Assembly: GCA_035258605.1 (NCBI GenBank)
Contig: DATFXD010000319.1
Location: 1-19,095 of the forward strand
Reading direction: 5' to 3'
Source: AWTP1-13 sp035258605
GTDB taxonomy: Bacteria > Pseudomonadota > Alphaproteobacteria > Rhizobiales > Hyphomicrobiaceae
DNA: 19,095 bases
This document shows positions 1 through 6,842 of the stretch, in pieces; position 1 is the stretch's first letter, and each line of letters opens with the position of its first letter. A model generated the notes under the pieces. It was not told the DNA's origin. It searched no databases and saw nothing but the letters and a program-made list of their open reading frames with translations. Made by a program: the position numbers and the translations under genes.

Positions 1-74
1 TGGCTGGGGAACTTGGATTCGAACCAAGACCGACGGAGTCAGAGTCCGCTGTTCTACCATTAAACTATTCCCCA
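1..74 (-). tRNA. tRNA-Gln: tRNA-Gln (anticodon CUG)
   Basis: Read on the minus strand, this folds as a complete tRNA. The acceptor stem is TGGGGAA paired with TTCCCCA (7 bp), the discriminator is G73, and the CCA end is encoded (positions 1-3). The anticodon stem GCGGA/TCCGT encloses the loop CTCTGAC, which gives anticodon CUG and decodes CAG. The T arm is CTTGG-TTCGAAT-CCAAG. A first base U with discriminator G is the usual bacterial tRNA-Gln identity set. The gene begins at position 74 and its CCA ends exactly at the window edge, so what follows downstream cannot be seen. Confidence 0.96.
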
Positions 75-110
75 GTAGCACGGCCATGACAGGCCGGGCT
101 CCGCCGCGGC

Positions 111-139
111 TATCTAGCAAGCACTATGGTCGCTCGCAA
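111..139 (-). promoter_or_regulatory. Probable promoter of tRNA-Gln
   Basis: On the minus strand, TTGCGA (positions 139-134) and TAGATA (116-111) are separated by 17 bases. Seen as an alphaproteobacterial promoter, the -10 region reads GCTAGATA, close to the Caulobacter-type GCTANAWC consensus. Transcription would begin near position 104, leaving a leader of about 30 nt before the tRNA 5' end at 74. This is pattern matching only. Confidence 0.45.
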
Positions 140-149
140 GCGGCAGGCA

Positions 150-203
150 CGCCGCGGCAAAGCCGCGGCGCCTGGCTGGCCGGTGTTGAGGGGTGCCGGC
201 CAG
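150..203 (-). terminator. Two tandem GC-rich hairpins after the solute-binding protein gene
   Basis: The first hairpin after the minus-strand stop codon is CTGGCCGG (176-183) paired with CCGGCCAG (196-203), 8 bp around a 12-nt loop. The second is CGCCGCGGC (150-158) paired with GCCGCGGCG (162-170), 9 bp around AAA. Neither is followed by a run of T on the minus strand, so they are not classical intrinsic terminators. They lie between the gene end at 208 and the tRNA promoter, where termination or 3'-end protection would make sense. Confidence 0.4.
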
Positions 204-207
204 GGGG

Positions 208-1779
208 CTACTCCAGCCAGATGCCCGCCAGATCCTGGTTGGCGAAGTGCGATGGAATTATTTTCCAGCCTTTCATGTTGGAGCCGTGAGCTACGATCCG
301 GCTGTACCAAATCACCGGGATACTGTTGGCATCGGAGATCACCTTGCGCTGCATGTCCTTCGCCAACTCCACGCGCGCCGCCTCGTCGGTCGATTGCCTG
401 AACTTGTCATAGAGGGCGTCGAGCTGCGGATTGCTGTTGCGGGTCATGTTGCGGGGTGAGCGCTCCTTCGAAAGGTAGGGCAGCAGCAGCGGCCCCGCAT
501 CATCGGTGTCGGCGCAGAAAGCGTCGATTGCCACCTGATAGTCGCCGTTGGCAATGGCGCCTTTTTGCTGCGACACGTCGAGCTGGGTATGTTCCGCCGT
601 AACCCCGATGCGCCGGAATTGATCGACCATGTAGACGCCCACCGGGGTAAAGGGATGGTTGACGTTGCGATTGATGAGCTTGAACTTGAGGTCCCGGGCA
701 CCGGCTTCGGCCAGCAACCGCTTGGCCTCCGCCCGCGACTTCTCCACATCGCGGCCGTAGCCCGGCAACTGCGCAAGCTCGTCGGCAGTCAGCGCCAACG
801 GTGATCCCGGCAGCAGCGGGCCGCCGACGGGCTTGACAATGGTGATCCTGGAGAGCGCATCCGACGCGCTCCACCGGTCGACGGCCATCGACAGCGCCAG
901 GCGGATCCTCGGGTCGTCGAACGGTTTCGACTGGGTGTTAAACAAGAGGTCCATCTTGCACACCCACGGCGATTCCTGAACCGTGATGCGGTCCTTCAGA
1001 CTGTTGACCAGCTGCGTGCGCTCGCCGGGGGAAATGCTGCGGAACTCGGCTTGGATCTGCCCGCCCTGCAATGCCGTGACCACGGCCTGCGACTTGATGA
1101 AGGTAGCCCGGAAACCATCGAGATAGGGCCGGTCCGGGTCCCAATACTTGTCGAAGCGCTTGCCCACCCAGTGCGATCCATTGACGTGCTCGACGAAAAC
1201 GAAGGGTCCGCTGCCCATCACGGTCTTGGCCGGATAGTTGGCGTCCTGTGCGAGGCGATCGGCGCTATAGATGCAATTGTAGGGAAGGGCCAAGGTGTCG
1301 AGGAAGGAGGCATCGGGGGCCTTTAACCGCATCACGACGGTGCTCGGGTCGGGCGTATCAATACCAACGATGTCGGCAAATAGCGCCTGCCGGATCGAAA
1401 GCACGCCGGCTGGCGGGCTGCGCAGCCGATCGAAGGTGGCTTTGACATCCCTGGCGGTAAGCGGCGTGCCGTCGTGGAAGAGTACGTTCGAGCGAACCTT
1501 GAAGGTGTAGGCGAGCTTGTCCGGCGACACGCTCCAACTCTCGGCGATGTCGGGTTTCAGTTTGGGATAGTTGTCCTGATCGACTTTGAGCAGCAGGGAA
1601 TAGTGCGGCGCCAGCACGTGAACCGCGGCATAGGTGGTGGTGGCGTGGCAGTCCGTGGTCGGAGCCTCGGCGGTCACGGCATAAGTGAGGATTCCCCCTT
1701 TTTTCGGGGTATTGGCGGCGGCCAGGGACGGCAGGCTAACGGCCAGCGCCATCGAGACCAATCGCAATGGCATTCTCAT
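208..1779 (-). CDS. Periplasmic ABC transporter solute-binding protein, family 5 (oligopeptide/dipeptide type)
   Basis: This is a 523-residue secreted binding protein of the SBP_bac_5 (DppA/OppA) family. Such proteins capture peptides, opines, nickel or similar ligands in the periplasm and deliver them to an ABC importer. The N-terminus has a signal peptide: Arg residues, a hydrophobic core and SLAAAN as a probable cleavage site near residue 22. The mature protein opens with the family-typical KKGGILTYAV. Other family landmarks are LKPDIAESW, YTFKVRSNVLFHDGTPLTA, the GSGPF turn and DDPRIRLALSMAVDR. The length is typical of the family. The ATG is preceded by GGAGAG at a sensible distance. No permease or ATPase gene is adjacent on either side, so the partner transporter must be elsewhere. 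The ligand cannot be read from the sequence. Confidence 0.9.
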   Translation of the reverse strand: MRMPLRLVSMALAVSLPSLAAANTPKKGGILTYAVTAEAPTTDCHATTTYAAVHVLAPHYSLLLKVDQDNYPKLKPDIAESWSVSPDKLAYTFKVRSNVLFHDGTPLTARDVKATFDRLRSPPAGVLSIRQALFADIVGIDTPDPSTVVMRLKAPDASFLDTLALPYNCIYSADRLAQDANYPAKTVMGSGPFVFVEHVNGSHWVGKRFDKYWDPDRPYLDGFRATFIKSQAVVTALQGGQIQAEFRSISPGERTQLVNSLKDRITVQESPWVCKMDLLFNTQSKPFDDPRIRLALSMAVDRWSASDALSRITIVKPVGGPLLPGSPLALTADELAQLPGYGRDVEKSRAEAKRLLAEAGARDLKFKLINRNVNHPFTPVGVYMVDQFRRIGVTAEHTQLDVSQQKGAIANGDYQVAIDAFCADTDDAGPLLLPYLSKERSPRNMTRNSNPQLDALYDKFRQSTDEAARVELAKDMQRKVISDANSIPVIWYSRIVAHGSNMKGWKIIPSHFANQDLAGIWLE

Positions 1780-1803
1780 GTTTGTTGCTCTCCGAATAAG
1801 ACG

Positions 1804-1842
1804 GCCAGGTGTTGCGCGCCATATGAGGCCGAGCTACCTGGC
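1804..1842. promoter_or_regulatory. 7-bp inverted repeat in the divergent promoter region
   Basis: GCCAGGT (1804-1810) and ACCTGGC (1836-1842) are perfect inverted repeats 25 nt apart, just upstream of the solute-binding protein start at 1779. A minus-strand TTGACC (positions 1850-1845) lies next to it and resembles a -35 box, but no good -10 box follows at 16-18 nt. It could be an operator or a leader hairpin. It could also be chance. Confidence 0.2.
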
Positions 1843-1933
1843 GTGGTCAAGCGGCTGCCGCCGCGTCGATCTGTTGGTCTCGGCTGGGCGGCGGCGCAAC
1901 CCGTTCAGCCATGACGCAAGGAGATAGGCAACG

Positions 1934-2221
1934 ATGTACGTTCGCGTTACGGCATTCGAGGTCGACCCGTCGCGGCTGCCGAACCTGGCGGAAACGATTG
2001 CGAAGATTGCGCCGATCGCCAAGGCCCTTCCGGGCGTCGCCGACATCTATGTTGCGTGGCGTGACGACGGTCGCGGGGTCGTGGTCGCGAGCTACCAAAG
2101 CGAAGCGGCCGCGCGGAAGGCGATCGCTCGGCTGCAGGCGGTATGGGGTGAGCTTGCCAGCTTGCTGAAGGCGCCGCCGCGGACCGATAGCTACGATCAC
2201 GTTCAACACGTGATCGGCTGA
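1934..2221 (+). CDS. Small protein of 95 residues, possibly a dimeric alpha-beta barrel (ABM-like) fold
   Basis: The predicted protein has 95 residues and starts at an ATG preceded by a strong AAGGAGA ribosome binding site. It alternates short beta-like stretches (YVRVTAFEV near residues 2-10, DIYVAWRD near 37-44, GVVVASYQ near 48-55) with amphipathic helices (LAETIAKIAPIAKAL; EAAARKAIARLQAVW). That pattern resembles the ferredoxin-like dimeric alpha-beta barrel proteins related to antibiotic biosynthesis monooxygenases. No catalytic residue can be assigned, so this is a fold-level guess. There is no signal peptide. It is divergent from the solute-binding protein gene, sharing a 154-bp intergenic region. 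I do not recognise a specific family. Confidence 0.75.
   Translation: MYVRVTAFEVDPSRLPNLAETIAKIAPIAKALPGVADIYVAWRDDGRGVVVASYQSEAAARKAIARLQAVWGELASLLKAPPRTDSYDHVQHVIG
2194..2216 (+). terminator. Perfect 9-bp hairpin at the 3' end of the small gene
   Basis: CGATCACGT (2194-2202) and ACGTGATCG (2208-2216) flank the 5-nt loop TCAAC. The hairpin sits in the last codons, ending three bases before the TGA. There is no following T tract, so it may be a weak terminator, a 3' stabiliser or an operator-like palindrome. Confidence 0.3.
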
Positions 2222-2627
2222 GCGCCAAGACCACGGGGCGTGAAAGCAGGCTGCCAATGGCCCCTGGCGAAACCCCGCCCAGGCGCGCGGCTTACTTGGG
2301 CTATGCCGCGATTGGATGGAGAGGTTCTGGCGCGAACGGGGGCAAGCGCCGGATCCCGATGCTGGCCTGGGAAAGCCAAGAAGGGCCGGGCCATCATCCA
2401 GCCGCCACCGGCCACCCGCGGCCCGTAGCGCGCCGCCGGGGATTGGGACGGTCCGCCACAGCCCGTTTTCGCGCAAAACCGGCATTTTGTGTGCACAAGG
2501 GACGTGAAACTTACGGAAATCGCGGCCGACAGAGGCTAGAACGAGCGCCGCGTTTAATCCTCGGTGCGGCCGGCCTGGGCGCGGGGGCCCCGTCGCTGTC
2601 GCCAGAGCAGTGACCGACGAGTTGACA
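2222..2627. other. 406-bp non-coding interval upstream of the ureohydrolase gene
   Basis: No convincing gene was found here. The open frames on both strands lack ribosome binding sites and recognisable protein sequence. The one local feature noted is the short inverted repeat TTGTG-TG-CACAA at 2487-2498. I looked for guanidine riboswitch signatures, because some ureohydrolases are guanidine-responsive, and saw none that I could support. Confidence 0.5.
2487..2498. promoter_or_regulatory. Inverted repeat TTGTG-TG-CACAA, possible operator
   Basis: The repeat has two perfect 5-bp arms with a 2-bp spacer, about 130 bp upstream of the ureohydrolase start. Its size and form suit a dimeric repressor or activator site. 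No regulator gene is next to it, and short palindromes arise by chance. Confidence 0.2.
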
Positions 2628-3674
2628 ATGGACCACGACAAGCTGGCGCGCCTGCGCGCCCTTTATGCTTCGGAAACACCCGGCAGCGTGCGCAACCCCG
2701 AATTCAAAAAGGTTGCCGACATGGTGTTTGCCGGCACCGACCGGCGGCCTAAGCCCTACGAGGGGGTGTCGACCTTGCTCGGCGCGCCGCTGCGGCTCGA
2801 CGCGCCGGCATCCAACTTCGCTGGGCTCGATGCCGTGCTGGTCGGCGTGCCCATGGACCTCGGTGTCACCAACCGCGCCGGTGCGCGGCTCGGCCCCAGA
2901 GCGGTGCGCAGCATCGAACGCCTTGGCCCCTACCACCACGTCCATCGCATCGCGCCGCTGGCCGAGCTCAAGGTCGCCGACGTTGGCGACGTGCCCTTCC
3001 GCAGCCGCTACAGCCTGAGCGACAGCCACCAGGACATCGAGCGCTTTTTTGCGGCGATCGCCGTCGCCGGGGTGGCACCCCTGAGCGTCGGCGGCGACCA
3101 CTCGATCAGTCTTCCGATTTTGCGCGCGCTGGGGCAGGGTCGGCCCCTAGGTCTTGTGCACATCGATGCCCATTGCGATACCGGTCCGCCATTCGAAGGT
3201 GAGAAGTTTCACCACGGCGGGCCGTTTCGCCAGGCGGTGCTGGCCGGCGTGCTGGATCCCGCGCGCTGCGTTCAGATCGGCATCCGCGGCGGCGCCGAGT
3301 TCTTGTGGGAGTTCTCCTACGAGAGTGGCATGACCGTCATCCACGCCGAAGAGCTGGTCGAGCTCGGCGTGGCTCACACCATTGCGACCATCCGCCGGGT
3401 GGTTGGCGAGGGCCCGGTCTACGTCTCCTTTGACGTCGACAGCCTCGATCCTGCCTTTGCACCGGGAACCGGCACCCCCGAAGCTGGTGGCCTCAGCACG
3501 CGCGAGGCCATGGCGCTGGTGCGGGGATGCGCCGGCCTCAACGTTGTTGGCGGCGACGTCGTGGAGGTGGCGCCGCAATACGATGCCACCACCAATACGG
3601 CGCAAGCCGGTGCCCAGATGCTGTTTGAGATTTTGGCCCTCGTCGCCCTGGCGAGAACGGCCAGGGCCGCGTGA
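2628..3674 (+). CDS. speB: Agmatinase-family ureohydrolase
   Basis: This is a 348-residue binuclear manganese ureohydrolase of the arginase/agmatinase superfamily, which splits a guanidino compound into an amine and urea. All metal-binding motifs are present: GGDHS (His158), HIDAHCD (Asp180, His182, Asp184) and SFDVDSLDP (Asp269, Asp271). The stretch APGTGTPE that follows is typical of agmatinase-type enzymes. The N-terminal 40 residues extend beyond E. coli SpeB, as in many proteobacterial paralogues. I chose ATG 2628 because the protein then opens like those relatives. A GTG six codons upstream (2610) is possible, and neither has a strong ribosome binding site. Agmatine would give putrescine. 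Guanidinobutyrate or guanidinopropionate cannot be excluded, since no polyamine gene is nearby to settle the substrate. Confidence 0.9.
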   Translation: MDHDKLARLRALYASETPGSVRNPEFKKVADMVFAGTDRRPKPYEGVSTLLGAPLRLDAPASNFAGLDAVLVGVPMDLGVTNRAGARLGPRAVRSIERLGPYHHVHRIAPLAELKVADVGDVPFRSRYSLSDSHQDIERFFAAIAVAGVAPLSVGGDHSISLPILRALGQGRPLGLVHIDAHCDTGPPFEGEKFHHGGPFRQAVLAGVLDPARCVQIGIRGGAEFLWEFSYESGMTVIHAEELVELGVAHTIATIRRVVGEGPVYVSFDVDSLDPAFAPGTGTPEAGGLSTREAMALVRGCAGLNVVGGDVVEVAPQYDATTNTAQAGAQMLFEILALVALARTARAA

Positions 3675-3746
3675 TGGCGGCGGCAACATTAGCCGGCCCG
3701 GGCGACACCGTGGGTGCGGCGCACAGTCATTATGTGGATTGGCATA

Positions 3747-3769
3747 GTGAGGGCGCGGCGCCGCCTCAC
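3747..3769 (+). terminator. Possible hairpin between the ureohydrolase gene and rfbD
   Basis: GTGAGG (3747-3752) pairs with CCTCAC (3764-3769) around a GC-rich loop that contains the palindrome GGCGCC. No T tract follows. It lies in the 124-bp gap before rfbD and could be a weak terminator or an mRNA structure. Confidence 0.25.
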
Positions 3770-3785
3770 CGGCGGCGACCGGGGT

Positions 3786-3790
3786 GGAGG
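3786..3790 (+). promoter_or_regulatory. Ribosome binding site that fixes the rfbD start
   Basis: GGAGG lies 8 nt before ATG 3799. It overlaps an in-frame upstream GTG (3784), so that GTG cannot be the real start. Confidence 0.75.
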
Positions 3791-3798
3791 AGCAGCCC

Positions 3799-4680
3799 AT
3801 GAGAATTCTGGTTGCTGGCGCCCAAGGCCAGCTTGCGCGCGCGCTCCAGGAGTGCGCGCCCCGTCACCCGGCGCACACCGTGGTCACGCAGGGACGCCCC
3901 GGCTTCGATCTTCTGAAGCCGGCGACCCTGGCCCGCACCGTCGCCGATCTGGTTCCCGACCTCGTCGTCAATGCCGCCGCCTATACCGCCGTCGATCAGG
4001 CCGAGAGCGAGGCGGCGGCCGCCTATGCCATCAACCGCGACGGTGCCGGCGCGCTGGCCGAGGTGGCGGCTCGGCACCACTGTCCCATCGTCCATGTCTC
4101 GACGGATTACGTCTTCGATGGCGCCAAGGCCGGCGCCTATCGCGAGGATGACGCCACCCAGCCAACCGGGGTCTATGGACGCTCCAAGCTCGAGGGCGAG
4201 GCGGCGGTGGCGGCCGCCAATGACCGCCACATCATTGTGCGCACGGCCTGGCTTTATGCCGCTCACGGCAAAAACTTCCTGCGCACAATTCTGCGGCTGG
4301 CGAAAGAACGGCCGCAGCTCGGCGTTGTCGCCGATCAGCGCGGCAACCCCACTTACGCTCCGCATCTGGCCGAGGCCATTCTGACGATCGCCGCCAAGCT
4401 TGCCACCGCCACGGCCCCTCCCTGGGGGATCTATCATGCCGCCAGCAGCGGCGACACGACCTGGCACGAATTTGCCGCCGCCATCATCGATGCGGCGGGC
4501 CCGCTCGGCATCGCCCGGGTGCCGGTACGGCCGATCACGACGGCGCAGTATCCGACGCCGGCCAGACGCCCGGCCAACTCGTGCCTCGATTGCACCAAGC
4601 TGGAGCGCACCTTCGGGGTGCGTCTGCCAGATTGGCGGCAAGGCCTGGCGATGTGCATCGCCGAGCTGGCCAGCAGTTAG
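3799..4680 (+). CDS. rfbD: dTDP-4-dehydrorhamnose reductase
   Basis: This 293-residue cytoplasmic enzyme of the extended short-chain dehydrogenase family catalyses the last step of dTDP-L-rhamnose synthesis. It reduces dTDP-4-dehydro-L-rhamnose with NAD(P)H. The nucleotide-binding loop near the N-terminus is GAQGQLARAL (residues 7-16). STDYVFDG (101-108) and the catalytic Tyr126-x3-Lys130 (YGRSK) follow in canonical spacing. The C-terminal half contains the family signature for the sugar-nucleotide pocket, including the RPANSCLD region. The length matches RmlD. The usual companions rfbA, rfbB and rfbC are absent here, so they should be elsewhere in the genome. Rhamnose would feed surface polysaccharide, which fits loosely with the LPS genes 6 kb downstream. 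Confidence 0.93.
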   Translation: MRILVAGAQGQLARALQECAPRHPAHTVVTQGRPGFDLLKPATLARTVADLVPDLVVNAAAYTAVDQAESEAAAAYAINRDGAGALAEVAARHHCPIVHVSTDYVFDGAKAGAYREDDATQPTGVYGRSKLEGEAAVAAANDRHIIVRTAWLYAAHGKNFLRTILRLAKERPQLGVVADQRGNPTYAPHLAEAILTIAAKLATATAPPWGIYHAASSGDTTWHEFAAAIIDAAGPLGIARVPVRPITTAQYPTPARRPANSCLDCTKLERTFGVRLPDWRQGLAMCIAELASS

Positions 4681-4711
4681 CGAAGCTTGGGTGTCGTCGG
4701 GCGCCGCGTTG

Positions 4712-4740
4712 TTGAATTTGTCTGCCCTGCACCCTAGGCT
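4712..4740 (+). promoter_or_regulatory. Possible promoter of the gamma-glutamyltransferase-family gene
   Basis: TTGAAT (4712-4717) and TAGGCT (4735-4740) are 17 nt apart, a weak sigma-70-like match. The start codon at 4773 would lie about 25 nt after the predicted transcription start. Confidence 0.25.
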
Positions 4741-4772
4741 GCCAACCAGTCCGACAAGCGGAGCTTAAGGCA

Positions 4773-6623
4773 ATGTCCAGCCCCAACATCAATGCTGGTC
4801 CCTTCACCACGCGTCCCGAACTCGATGGTACCTTCGGCGTTGTCGCCAGCACGCACTGGATCGGCACGGCCGTCGGCATGGCGATCTTGGAGCGGGGCGG
4901 CAACGCCTTTGATGCCGGCGTCGCCACCGCCTTCGCGCTGCAGGTGGTCGAGCCGCATCTGTGCGGGCCCGGTGGCGACGTACCGGTCATGCTCTGGGAC
5001 GCCAAGCGCGCCCAGCCGATGGTGGTGTGCGGCCAGGGGCCGGCGCCGGCGGGCGCGACCATCGCGCACTATCGCGACCGCTTGGGCCTCGACATCGTGC
5101 CTGGTACCGGCCTGTTGCCGGCGTGCGTGCCCGGCACCTTCGAAACCTACATGATGATCCTGCGCGACTTCGGGAGCCTGCGGCTGCGCCAGGTGCTCGA
5201 GTATGCCATTGCTTACGCCCGCAACGGCTATCCGCTGGTCGAGCGCAGCTCAGCCACCATTGCCACGGTCGCCGACCTCTTTCGCCAGCATTGGCCGACC
5301 TCGGCCGCGGTCTATCTCCCCGGCGGCAAAGCGCCGTTGCCAAACTCACTGTTCCGCAACATCAAACACGCCGAAACCTATGAGCGCATCCTGCGCGAGG
5401 CGGAAGCGGGCGGCGGCGGGCGCGAGCAGGAAATCGAACGCGCCCGTCGCGCCTGGAGCCAGGGCTTCGTCGCGGAAGCCATCGACAGCTTCTGTCGCCA
5501 CAACGAGGTCATGGACGTCAGTGGCCGGCGGCACAAGGGTGTGCTCAGCGCGCACGACATGGCGAGCTGGCTGCCAATCCTGGAACAGCCCGTGCACCTC
5601 GACTACGGCAGCTACCGCGTGCTGAAGCCCGGGCCCTGGACGCAGGGTCCGGTACTCCTGCAGATGCTGGCGCTGCTCAAGGGCTTCGATCTCGACGGCT
5701 TGGCGCCGACCGACCCCGATTTCATCCACACCTGGGTCGAATGCGCCAAGCTCGCCTACGCCGATCGCGAGGCCTTCTACGGCGATCCGAAATTCGCCGA
5801 GGTTCCCATGACCACCTTGCTGTCGGAGGCCTACAACGCCGAGCGGCGAGGGTTGATCGGCAGCGAGGCCTCGATGGAGCAACGACCCGGGCGCATCGAC
5901 GGCTTCTCGGGTCGGGTCATCGTCAAGGCGGCGCGCCAGGCAGCGGCGGGCGCCGGCGAGCCCACCTTCGTCGAGCTCAACACCGGGCACGGCGCCGATG
6001 CGCGTCCCGACCATAGCGGGCGCGTCGTGGGCGACACCGTGCATATCGACATCATCGACCAGGCCGGCAACATGTTCACCGCCACACCATCGGGTGGCTG
6101 GCTGCAATCGTCACCGGTGATCCCCGATCTCGGTTGGCCGCTCGGTACCCGCGGGCAGATGTTCTGGCTGGAAGAAGGGCTGCCCGGCTCGCTCGCACCC
6201 GGCAAACGGCCGCGCTCGACCTTGTCGGTCGGCATGGCGCTTCGTGACGGCAAGCCCTACATGAGCTGGGGTACGCCCGGCGGCGATCAGCAGGATCAGT
6301 GGAGCTGTCAGATGTTCCTGCGCCACGCCAGCAGCAAGCGCGCCGAGCCGAAGATGAATCTGCAGCAGGCGATCGATGCGCCCTCCTGGCACATCGAACA
6401 CTTCCCGTTGTCGTTTTGGCCGCGTACCGCGCGCCCGGGCGTGCTGGTGGTCGAGGGTCGCCTGCCCAAGGCAACCATCAGCGAGCTCAAGCGCCGTGGT
6501 CACATTGTCGAGGTCGGTCCCGATTGGTCGGAAGGCCGGCTGAGCGCGGCGGCGCAGGACGGGATACGGCGCAAGGCGGCGGCAAACGCCCGCGGCATGC
6601 AGGGCTACGCCGCCGGTCGTTGA
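4773..6623 (+). CDS. Gamma-glutamyltransferase-family Ntn-hydrolase, substrate uncertain
   Basis: This is a 616-residue member of the gamma-glutamyltransferase family (peptidase family T3). These enzymes cut themselves into a large and a small subunit, exposing a Thr nucleophile. The expected cleavage lies in GDTVH, freeing Thr422, followed by the usual IIDQAGNMFTATPSGGW. APGKRPRSTLS and the oxyanion-region GTPGGD are also family hallmarks. Two points differ from classical enzymes such as E. coli Ggt. There is no signal peptide, so it is probably cytoplasmic. In addition, the arginine that holds the glutamate carboxylate appears replaced by Gln88 (CGQGPAPAG where E. coli has REMAPA). It may therefore be an amidase or acylase on another substrate rather than a glutathione hydrolase. 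Start ATG 4773 follows GGAG and AAGG sequences. Confidence 0.88.
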   Translation: MSSPNINAGPFTTRPELDGTFGVVASTHWIGTAVGMAILERGGNAFDAGVATAFALQVVEPHLCGPGGDVPVMLWDAKRAQPMVVCGQGPAPAGATIAHYRDRLGLDIVPGTGLLPACVPGTFETYMMILRDFGSLRLRQVLEYAIAYARNGYPLVERSSATIATVADLFRQHWPTSAAVYLPGGKAPLPNSLFRNIKHAETYERILREAEAGGGGREQEIERARRAWSQGFVAEAIDSFCRHNEVMDVSGRRHKGVLSAHDMASWLPILEQPVHLDYGSYRVLKPGPWTQGPVLLQMLALLKGFDLDGLAPTDPDFIHTWVECAKLAYADREAFYGDPKFAEVPMTTLLSEAYNAERRGLIGSEASMEQRPGRIDGFSGRVIVKAARQAAAGAGEPTFVELNTGHGADARPDHSGRVVGDTVHIDIIDQAGNMFTATPSGGWLQSSPVIPDLGWPLGTRGQMFWLEEGLPGSLAPGKRPRSTLSVGMALRDGKPYMSWGTPGGDQQDQWSCQMFLRHASSKRAEPKMNLQQAIDAPSWHIEHFPLSFWPRTARPGVLVVEGRLPKATISELKRRGHIVEVGPDWSEGRLSAAAQDGIRRKAAANARGMQGYAAGR

Positions 6624-6842
6624 AGGTTCATTGCCGTCAGGCGTCACCCATAGATCGCCTCGAGTCTCGAGCGCGAACCCGCAATCGTGGCACCCTCGGC
6701 CAATGCCTGCGGCCCAGGCCGGGGGACAGCGCCGGCGACCCCTTAAGCTCAAACGCGCGAGCCCACGACGCTGGAAGGCCCGCTGCCCGCGCCGCAGGCG
6801 CTCTGGCGAAGCGCCGCATGCCAAAGGACGCGAAAGCCTTCT
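6624..6842. other. 219-bp non-coding gap before ctaA
   Basis: I see no gene, RNA or clear promoter here. It separates the gamma-glutamyltransferase-family gene from the respiratory-cofactor genes and presumably contains the ctaA promoter. Confidence 0.4.

Noticed and set aside
2257..2613. A possible 118-residue gene in the 2222-2627 gap
   Set aside because: There is no ribosome binding site or recognisable motif, and the composition is typical of non-coding GC-rich DNA.
2222..2627. A guanidine riboswitch before the ureohydrolase gene
   Set aside because: I looked for the conserved sequences of the known guanidine riboswitch classes and found no supportable match. A covariance-model search would settle it.
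1847..2641. A 264-codon minus-strand open frame spanning the small gene and the gap after it
   Set aside because: It has an Arg- and Pro-rich composition, no family resemblance and no ribosome binding site, and it would cover the well-supported small gene at 1934-2221.
5346..6107. A 253-codon minus-strand open frame opposite the gamma-glutamyltransferase-family gene
   Set aside because: It overlaps a well-supported gene and reads as low-complexity antisense translation.
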